A stretch of 64,000 nt of DNA from Agrypnia vestita (lineage: Eukaryota > Arthropoda > Insecta > Trichoptera > Phryganeidae), in the NCBI GenBank assembly GCA_016648135.1, contig JADDOH010000524.1:372001-436000 (forward strand), read 5' to 3'. Both the position numbers and the translations under genes were made by a program. The notes beneath the pieces were generated by a model. It was not told the DNA's origin. It searched no databases and saw only the letters and a list, made by a program, of their open reading frames with translations. Below are positions 56,359 to 64,000 of this stretch, piece after piece. Within the stretch, counting starts at the first letter, position 1. Each line of letters begins with the position of its first letter.

Positions 56359-57471
56359 TTAGGTCCTTACATATGAAATTGACGTTTAGTATGGGAGGAA
56401 CATAAAGCCGATTTTTTTTTATTATAATATATTTATTTAATCAAAGTATGTACCATTGCTATCTATGCACTTTTGCCATCTCATAGGTAGTTCATCGATC
56501 CCTTTACTAAAAAAACCATTCGGACGGGAATCAATAAAATCTTTGAAGGCGGTTTGGACTGCCCCATCGGAGTTGAATTTTTTCTTTTGCAAGAAGTTAT
56601 CTAAATTTCAAAAAAAATGGTAATCTGTTGGGGCAAGGTCCGGAGAGTACGGTGGATGTCTTAGACATTCCAATTGAAGCTCCTCTAATTTGGTAGCCGT
56701 CTGTTGTGCAGTGTGTGGTCTAGCGTTATCATGAAGCAGCAGTGCCTAGAGCGATTAACCAGCCTCGGTTGTTTAGCAGCTAGCTTTTCCATCATGGTTT
56801 GCAGTTGCTGACAATAGACATCTGCCGTAATCGTCTGGCCAGATTTGAGAAAGCTGTAGTGAACGACACCAGCACTAGTCCACCAAACGCTCACAAGTAA
56901 CTTTTTTGGAGTCAATTTTCGCTTGGGGCATGGTGAGGTACCCACCTTTCAAGCTTTTTCACCTTACCAATTTGCTTCAAGTGGATTAAAGCAGTTTTAT
57001 CACTAACACCGCAGCCTGCAGCTAACTCGGATGTGGTTTTCGATGGATCCGCTTCCACAATAGCCTTCAATTCTTCATTATCCACTTTGGTCTTCGGCCG
57101 TCCACGGGGCTTGTTCTGCAGGTCGAAATTTCCAGAACTAAAACGTTGGAACCAAAAACGCACTGTGTTTTCTTTTGCGGCACCGTCGCCATACACATCA
57201 TTAATCCTTCGAGCCGTTTCTGCAGCACTGGTGCCACGGTGGAACTCGTACTCGTAAATAACGCGATATTTCAAGTTTTTCATTTTGTATACTGAGTGAC
57301 GCAAAGAAAAAAACAATTGAGGAAAAAACAAATGAATTATAATTTTCAAAACACAAATACATGAGTAAATAGCTGTATAAATTTGGATTTGGAATTCCTA
57401 ACCAAAGAGAAGATATTTGAGATCAAATTTGCCAATACGGCAAAACGCCAATTTCATATGTAAGGACCTAA
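56359..57471 (-). mobile_element. mariner element, copy 2, internally deleted (1113 bp)
   Basis: It has the same ends as 29087-30371 (TTAGGTCCTTACATATGAAA and mirror), flanked by TA (56357-56358 and 57472-57473). Alignment by eye shows only scattered differences and one 172-bp deletion at about 56936, between two GT dinucleotides. 1285 minus 172 gives exactly 1113. Confidence 0.95.
56450..57349 (-). pseudogene. mariner transposase remnant lacking the first catalytic Asp
   Basis: The N-terminal part is open from 57349 (or from the likely native start, MKNLKYRV, near 57285) to 56912. It includes GTSAAETARRIND and ERWVPH. The 172-bp deletion removes the segment with ITCDEKW and shifts the frame. 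The next open piece (56945-56685) has WWTSAGVVHYSFLKSGQT, but a further one-base loss near 56743 follows. At 56608-56610 the YHFFR arginine codon CGA has become TGA, a CpG-type change. It cannot encode an active enzyme. Confidence 0.92.
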
Positions 57472-57473
57472 TA

Positions 57474-57660
57474 TTATAAAGAGGAAAGATTTGATTGTGT
57501 GTTTGAATTGAATAGGCTTCGAAACTACTGGACCGATTTGAAAAATTCTTTCACATTCAGAATCCTACATTATCCCTGATGAACATAGTTTATAGAATAT
57601 TTTCAAAAATCTTAGGGATCCGTATGAAAACTTCGATAATGTAACCCAACGTGTGAAAAA
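57474..57660 (+). repeat. Dispersed repeat with CGAAACTACTGGACCGATTT
   Basis: GGCTTCGAAACTACTGGACC and GATTTGAAAAATTCTTTCAC followed by AGGGATCCGTATGAAAAC resemble a repeat that I remember from many arthropod genomes. A variant is at 4100-4165 (AAATCGGACGAGTAGTTTCG). Its class is not established here. Confidence 0.4.
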
Positions 57661-57804
57661 TTACGAAAAAAAAAAACCTATATTGCGTACGCTGCGGAAA
57701 TTATTGTCAATAGAGCAATGTAATTTACTACAGTTTTATAGAGGACATTAATATCTAAAAAAAAGTCTGCAATACCATATATCTAAGTATTACAGTTATG
57801 TTAC

Positions 57805-58465
57805 AATAACTTATTTATTTATTTTATTTTATTAATTACACGGCTTAATAGCCTTTTACAGCAAGTTTATACATAATTAAAATACAACAAACGATTAAAT
57901 GTAAAAGAAAATAAAGGGTATAAATGTAAAAAAGTATATATACATAGTTTAAACATAATGAGGTTAGACATATATGTAAAAAAAGTATATATGCAAAAAA
58001 GTGTAAAGTAGTGATTTCAGAAATTTTTACTCACCGATAATATAGCAATATTAAATTTGAATAGCCAGGTATATATAAAAAAATTGAGACATTATATAAA
58101 AATTTAATATTTTGAAAAGAAATGATCATATAATGATTTTTTAAATTTTGAGAGAGATAGATTTAAAATGTCGACATATGTAGGTAGTTCATTGCCCAGT
58201 TTGTGCATCCGAGGTATGCTAGAATTTGAACGATAGTTTGTGTCCAAATTGTCACAATAAAACAGCATGTTTTGGCGGGTCCTACGGTTAGGTACTTTAA
58301 AATTAATACTATTCAGGAGTTTGCAACAGTCGAAATTTGAGTGTAATATTTTAAAAAGGAATATTAAATCTGATAATTTTCTTCGATCTTCCAAGGTTAG
58401 GAGATTAAGATTAGTTTGCAAATATTTGTAGTTTATTTGGTCGATCGGAATATGAAGCTTAAAAT
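57805..58465 (-). pseudogene. Jockey-like LINE 3' end
   Basis: On minus, HIPIDQINYKYLQTNLNLLT, LEDRRKLSDLIFLFKILHS, LLNSINFKVPNRRTRQNM and LSLSKFKKSLYDHF form the C-terminal tail of a Jockey/I-like RT. It is open for 105 codons (58421-58104). The 3' untranslated part runs to an A-rich tail at about 57810 (TTATTTATTTATTTTA on plus). It is 5'-truncated and related to 60100-60655. Confidence 0.8.
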
Positions 58466-58469
58466 TTAT

Positions 58470-60095
58470 AAATTATCTTAACATTAGATGGAAACATTGT
58501 TTTTTAGAGAACTGCGGACCCTTTGTTTTCCCTCACAAACTAATTTTTTACTTAATCCTTAACCCGTGGTACGACCAGCTAGTTTTAAATAAATAAATAA
58601 ATAAATAATTACGTTGTGACCCATTCCTCTGGCCTTAAGTAGGGAATTAGTCCATCTCTGTACAGTTTCATACCCGCGCTTACGACAACATAGTCGTGAC
58701 ACTGCGGCTAATCGTAAAATGTGTAAAAAATTCCCGACAGCCTCAGAGCCGAAACGCGGAAAGCGGCCGGAGTAGTCTGGCTCCAGTTGCGCAACGGTCC
58801 ACGGATCTGCTTCTGCGCGTGATCCGCTTAGCAATTCGCAGGTGCAGCCGCTGTGGGCAGCGTGGGAACCGAGCGGAGGTCCCCTGCGTCCTCACCCTGC
58901 CTGCGCCACTGGGCCACCAAACTGGCGTTTTAGAAAGGTGTTCCGCGTTCTAATCTAGCGGAGGTAAGTCAAACGACGAGCGCGAGGCGTAGTCGCCGCG
59001 GCGTTGTTTATGCCCGCAGCCGAGATCGATTTTTTCAGCGTCTTCTCGCCGGACCGCGTGCGTGGATCGGAGGCAGGCCCGGCGAACTCGCTGATGTAGA
59101 GATGCTTGCAAAATTGTGTTGACACACATAATGAACTTTCAGATCTGTATCTCGCTCTGGAGATACCGAGCCTTAAATGTCACCAGAGGCAGGCGGGTTC
59201 TCGAAGTGTTCCGAAGTGGCGTAATTTTTTTTTAAGTCGATGGTAAATTCGAACGGTCAAAGGTTACCGTCACACGCATTCGCTTAACCGTTTCCATTAC
59301 TAAAAACGCCCATCATAATTAACCTTAATCTGCATTAGAGATTTTAGAAAGAACTTATAGGCATTAAAGTTGGGTAGAGCTAACAGTGATCTATTGTGAG
59401 ATAAAGTGAATTATTGTAAACGGGAGCGATAATAAGAACTGTATATAAAGTTATGGGCGCAGGAAGTTCGACGATACAGGACTTAGAAAAGACACGAACC
59501 ATTTCATGTTCTACCCAGCACATTTTCCATGGTTTAAAATAGTATCATTAACTGCCGGCAGAAGAAATATAAAAAAATGTTAAAATATTTTGATAAAAGT
59601 CGTTATTACTATTTAATGGGTGTCGGATGTAAATAACTAAATACTTATTTTTTAGAAACCGGCATCTAAAAGTACCGTCATTTTTTTTAAATGACAATTT
59701 TCCCAACATGGGCAATATGAAAAAAAAATGGTTCATAATTAGCCATGTATTAATAGTTAATTTATTTGTACACCTTAGAGATAAAAGTGATGTAAATTTT
59801 AATGGGTAAAATAGTATAATTATATAATATTAATTAATAAAATAATATTTACCTTTTCATATTTTAGGGTAAATAATTTTCACTTCCATAGTAAATGCAG
59901 TACACAATTTATTTTTTAAAATACTGTAACATGATAATAGAATTCGAAAAAATTACATAAAAAATATTTTAAAAAGGTACATATTTATACATATCGAAAA
60001 ATATATAAAAAGAAAAAGAAACATTCATGGAAACTGTCATTAAATATGTCAATGAGGGCGTTATGATTATTTTCTATTTTGTTGTATGACCTCAA
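58470..60095. other. GC-rich block (58600-59270), then AT-rich DNA
   Basis: 58600-59270 is the strongest GC-rich block of the window (GCGAGGCGTAGTCGCCGCGG, CGCCGGACCGCGTGCGTGG). Its antiparallel open frames at 58559-58834 and 58696-58953 are unrecognised. It may be a CpG-rich regulatory region. 59275-60095 is AT-rich and without features. Confidence 0.35.
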
Positions 60096-60099
60096 AGTT

Positions 60100-61006
60100 C
60101 TACATATAGGGTTAAAGTGGGCTATATTGAAATTGAAAGTTGATAGAGAAAATGTCCTATGTCCTAAGTCGGCGACTAGCAACTATATGTCCGTTCGAAG
60201 CAACCTGAAATATGCATCTCAAGTGTGGAACCCGCAAAAAATTACATACATTGCGAGACTTGAACAGATACAAAATAAGTTTCTTCGCTACCTCAACACT
60301 AGATTTAACTTATCTTTTGACTCTTATCACGAAGAACTATATTTCCACAACATAAAAAATCTGAAACAGCGAAGAGCACGTGCTGATCTAATACTTTTAT
60401 TTAAACTACTGAGAGGATATCTTGACTGTCCCAATCAACTGGACTTAATCTCTTTTTATGTTCCCTGCAGGCGTACCCGACAAAACGTGCCTTCCATGTT
60501 CCGAGAAATAGAGCATCCCATACACAAAATACATTTTTATATCGCGCATGAAAAGCTTTCAATAATAACTGTAACGATATTGACCACTTCAACATTAGTC
60601 TTACTGAATTTAAAAGAATGCTTTAGATTACATGTACTAAATCGACTTTGACCAATAACTCACTATATCTAATCTTCTCTTCCTCCACCTCTTCCCTTTT
60701 CTCCCATTATTTAACTAATTTCTTGATATACTTTTTCTTTTTTCACATTCAATCATTTATTCACCATTATTCAGCCTTAACATTGTTTGTTGCTCACTAC
60801 TATTCATTAATTAATTCAAAATAATAAACTTAAAAATGTCCTATCTAACTTTGTTCTAAACATCTGTGAATCTTTTTAATTGGTCTGTGAAATGAACACT
60901 ATGGTTTTACATTATATGTTTAAAAAACTGTTAAGATTCCTTTATATATAAAAAAAAGCTGAAGAAGAAGAAGGCGAATGATAGTTTTTAATACAATATT
61001 TTACTT
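60100..61006 (+). pseudogene. Jockey-like LINE 3' end, left arm of a palindrome
   Basis: The plus frame 60079-60651 reads VRSNLKYASQVWNPQKITYI, ARLEQIQNKFLRYLNTR, LKQRRARADLILLFKLLRG, CPNQLDLISFYVPCRRTRQN and a C-terminus that should read DHFNISLTEFKRML but is shifted near 60565. The YASQVWNP block is the end of the RT domain and the rest is the tail. The 3' part ends with AGCTGAAGAAGAAGAAGGCG (60957-60976). From 60576 to 61006 the sequence is repeated inverted at 61205-61561. Confidence 0.85.
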
Positions 61007-61082
61007 CGTTTCAACTAATATAGTGTAATATATATTTTTTCAATTGTATTATTTGTATAAATCTACTTATATTATTTGATAA

Positions 61083-61128
61083 ATTACACCTACATGTTTC
61101 GGAAATACCTTTCCATCGTAAGGGTATT
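61083..61128 (-). ncRNA. Degenerate hammerhead-like motif in palindrome spacer
   Basis: On minus, the core reads CTTACGA (two changes from CTGANGA). Stem II GGAAA/TTTCC with loop GGTA is perfect. GAAA, ACATGT, A and GGTG follow. It is a close relative of 37926-37966 with a broken core. Confidence 0.35.
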
Positions 61129-61204
61129 ATATATAAATATTTCAAGATATCAAAATGTATTTTGTTTTTTGTTTTTCTAAATTATTTGAAAAATTATTTA
61201 ATTA

Positions 61205-61561
61205 AAGTAAAATATTGTATTAAAAACTATCATTCGTCTTCTTCTTCTTCAGCTTTTTTTATATATTAAGGAATCTTAACAGTTTTTTAAACATAATGTA
61301 AAAGCATAGTGTTCATTTCACAGACCAATTAAAAAGATTCACAGATATTAAGAACAAAGTTAAATAAGATATTTTTAAGTTAATTATTTTGAATTAATTA
61401 ATGAATAGTAGTAAGCAACAATGTTAAGACGGAATAATGGTAAGTGATTGAATGTGAAAAAAGATTAGTTATAGTGAGTGATTGGTCAAAGTCGATTTAG
61501 TACATGTAATCTAAAGCATTCTTTTAAATTCAGTAAGACCAATGTTGAAGTGGTCAATATC
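61205..61561 (-). mobile_element. LINE 3' end, right arm of the palindrome
   Basis: It is the reverse complement of 60576-61006, including the GAA tail (CTTCTTCTTCTTCAGC at 61238-61253) and the FNIS coding end. It lacks about 70 bp of the C/T-rich stretch at 60680-60740 of the left arm. Confidence 0.85.
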
Positions 61562-61564
61562 TTT

Positions 61565-62005
61565 TTTTGTAATATAATTTTTTCTTTATTTACATATTGC
61601 GATCAAACATAATTTTAATAAATACGTTTCGAATTGCCATCCCACGGCACTGGGCCCGCTCTCAGCAGCGGGTCAAACGTTGTAAAAGGACAGGCGCATG
61701 AATTATGTGTATGGCAGAGGAATGCAGACGTAAAGTGAAGGTAATGGTGACACAAATCGGAGGCTGAGCACCTTAAACCTTTGGTGACATCAATTATGGC
61801 GACTCGGTGACATCGTTAGCAGACGTTGCCTCGGCGGATATTGCGGAGGATGGAGACCGGCGAAGCCTTATCGTCAATCAACCGGTGATGAAATAAATTT
61901 AGTAACGATTGTATCTCTGGACCATCATGCTGACTATAAATTAATTTAATTTTATCAAATGTTCTGAGAACGCAATTACTGGATCTTGTCCACGGAGGGA
62001 TAATC
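61565..62005. other. Unique-looking DNA, nothing recognised
   Basis: No supported feature. Confidence 0.4.
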
Positions 62006-62010
62006 ATCAA

Positions 62011-62542
62011 TTAAGATAAATTATATAAGTCTCACAGAGACGAAGCTATTTATATGATAAAGTACGTATGGAAGTCTTGTCTTTGTTGGGCGTCCACGGG
62101 GCTTACAACTTATCTTGGCTGGCTTAATCGATTACTTTACACAATGCAACGTTCACCGATTTCATCCGAGAACAACCACACATCTATTCAATTTTTGAAA
62201 GTTCTATAATATTTTTTTTATTTTTTAAAAAATAGAGATGCGAACACGGAATATGTGTCACATCAATATTCTTACTATTTTCAAACCAAGCTAAACGCTT
62301 GTGCTATGCAAATAGGACTAACTTGCTAGTCTGGAATGAGGTTCGATCCCGCGACCTTTAGATCACGAGGTAAGTGTCCTAACCATAAGACCAACAAGCT
62401 CCCAATCACTCTCTGTAGTTGAAATATTTGTCATTCTCATATAACAGTATATATAGACGTCACCCTGTTTCAGGAACGTAAGCCCTATATGCTTTCCCAT
62501 ATAAATAGCTTCGTCTCTGTGAAACATCTATAATTTATCTTA
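62011..62542. mobile_element. MITE with AAGATAAATTAT ends, hosting a SINE
   Basis: The left end AAGATAAATTATATAAGTCT plus CACAGAGACGAAGCTATTTA is mirrored at the right (ATAAATAGCTTCGTCTCTGTG ... ATAATTTATCTT). The interior contains GGCTTAATCGATTACTTTAC and CAATGCAACGTTCACCGATT. A family B SINE interrupts it at 62211-62403. Confidence 0.8.
62211..62403 (-). mobile_element. tRNA-derived SINE, family B, copy 4 (nested)
   Basis: On minus the head has TGGTCTTATGGTTAGGACAC (box A-like) and GGGATCGAACCTC (box B variant). The body has the hairpin GTGACACATATTCCGTGTTC, and it ends in a T/A-rich tail (62211-62229 on plus). It lies inside the MITE and is therefore younger than it. Confidence 0.8.
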
Positions 62543-62544
62543 TT

Positions 62545-63020
62545 TAAAATAATTTTGTTTGAATAGAAATATACGAGATGCTACTATGTTTATATTCTTT
62601 GGTATTATTATCAAAGTTCAGTTTTTGATTAAAGTGGATAAATGTTTCGAGGGTGAATGATGCGATGAGTTTCGAAATTCCAATACACCTCATATTTTTA
62701 TTTTTCTTAATTTTTTTATTGGAAATATTTTGGCAGGTACAAACAATGTTCATATTAATTTTTTTCGATAAACTTAACTTTATACTGTCCACACCTTCAA
62801 TAATACTTTGTAACAACTAGAGTTTCCAGTTCATCTCTGTAATAGAAACAACGTTATAACTCAATAATTTGTGCAGTAAAAAGCATAGATTATGGAAAAC
62901 AAAAATAAACACGTTGCACGATAAAGTGAATATAAAAAGATTCAAATTTATATTTTATTTATCGCAATAAAATGTCCAGGTTGAGCATGGAAATGTTTGC
63001 AAATACATATATGTATACAT
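62545..63020. other. AT-rich DNA, nothing recognised
   Basis: No supported feature. Confidence 0.4.
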
Positions 63021-63023
63021 GTA

Positions 63024-63209
63024 TAGGTCTTTTCATATAAGCTTGCAATTGAGTTAGTGTGGGTACAGTGCCTAATCGCGCATTATTTCGTTGTGTTAAG
63101 TTTACGGATACCCCCCTCTCGTATGCTTAAACTTAACACAATGAAGCATTACGCATATTACGCACTGTATCCACAATAACTCAATTAAAAGCTTATATGA
63201 AAAGACATA
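63024..63209. mobile_element. Mini-MITE with mariner-like ends (186 bp)
   Basis: The arms TAGGTCTTTTCATATAAGCT... and its inverted partner (…AGCTTATATGAAAAGACATA) extend over about 90 bp each. Shared words are AATTGAGTTA, TACAGTGC and TGTGTTAAGTTTA. TA flanks both sides (63022-63023 and 63210-63211). The terminal TAGGTC.TT..CATAT resembles the mariner ends at 29087, so it may be a non-autonomous relative. Confidence 0.8.
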
Positions 63210-63214
63210 TAAAG

Positions 63215-64000
63215 GACGTATACGTATGAAATATATCGTAGATCTGGCGTTTGGCCAGATTGAATGGAATACACCGTGACCAAGCAAATTTTTAAATTCG
63301 TGATATTAACTAGTTTTTTGTGATTAATTTTAATATACAATTTAATATAATTTAAATACACTTGATTCGATTATAGTGAATAATATTTAATTAGAAAATA
63401 TTAGGATTATGTTATTTACTTATTACTTAATTGTGTAAAATTTTTATTATATAATTCTTTAGAATATTTCTTGAAATTTATTGTTATTTAATCTGCACAC
63501 TGTTATTATCTTTGCTTAAAATTTTATTTTATTTTTCTCTATACTATATTAATTTTTTAATTTTTTGTTTATTGTTAGTTTATTTTACTGTTGTCTCACA
63601 TAAATGCAGTATGATTTTCGCATATTAGTAACTTTTTTCTTCTAATATATAGGTACATAGATGGGGCATGCGGTGGGAGCATCGTAGCATGGCTTTTACG
63701 TAACCAATTTATTTGGAGAAAAAAATCGAAATACAACATATATTCATATTTTGATATATCATAAAAATCTGCAAGTCATGCTTCAATGTTCCCACTGCAC
63801 GCGCCTGGTACATAGTAGGTATGTACTACTTACTATTTAATATATTTAAAATGATACTCTTCTCCTACTCACGAGTTGTATTACTGATGTGGAAGAGATA
63901 AATATACCATTGCAAAAAACTGTCACTATCTTTTTTGTAAAAAAATTTATTTATCTATTAAATTAAATAAAAATTGAATCGAAAATGCTTATTCATGATT
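63215..64000. other. AT-rich DNA, nothing recognised
   Basis: No supported feature. Confidence 0.4.

Noticed and set aside
57570..57600. CTGATGA in the repeat after mariner copy 2
   Set aside because: It is followed by ACATAGTTTATAG without stem II or GAAA.
1..64000. CRISPR array, bacterial operons or phage
   Set aside because: No regularly spaced repeats with unique spacers, no dense open frames and clear eukaryotic retroelements.

Overview
The window is eukaryotic, AT-rich, repeat-dominated DNA, most probably from an insect or another arthropod. I see no convincing host protein-coding gene, no rRNA and no CRISPR array. The evidence for the origin is two cecropia/SETMAR-like mariner copies, many 5'-truncated LINE tails with arthropod-style C-termini, two tRNA-derived SINE families, numerous foldback/MITE elements and short (TTAGG)-like stretches. 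The order or species cannot be read from it.

Layout. 1-5.2 kb: tandem repeats, a LINE tail, a foldback element, a SINE, a possible solo LTR, a Jockey-like LINE tail (minus) and a SINE. 5.2-16 kb: mostly anonymous AT-rich DNA with a few GC-rich islands, perfect hairpins, two LINE tails and a first hammerhead-like repeat. 16-27 kb: a hammerhead-like repeat, microsatellites, a MITE, a 23-bp perfect palindrome, an 84-bp tandem array, a SINE with an internal 115-bp duplication, and a decayed transposon-type gene at 25.5-26.6 kb. 27-35 kb: a MITE, two tRNA-like sequences, a nearly complete mariner (29087-30371) and a long foldback element. 35.7-37.5 kb: two inverted copies of one short DNA element, one interrupted by a Harbinger-like MITE and the other by a LINE tail, each showing the other's empty site. 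37.9-50 kb: more hammerhead-like repeats, MITEs, a hAT-like terminus, a SINE and a LINE. 50-64 kb: a possible LTR, a SINE, several LINE tails, an internally deleted mariner (56359-57471), a large LINE palindrome (60.6-61.6 kb), a MITE holding a nested SINE and a mariner-like mini-MITE.

The most interesting observation is a scattered set of about a dozen sequences with the hammerhead ribozyme core order (CUGANGA, stem II, GAAA, very short self-complementary stem III). At least four of them also close stem I. Penelope-like elements and retrozymes are known to carry such ribozymes, so these are best read as remnants of that kind of element. The assignment comes from reading the sequence and has not been tested by a covariance search. 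The mobile elements here are otherwise fossils: no intact transposase or reverse transcriptase frame remains.
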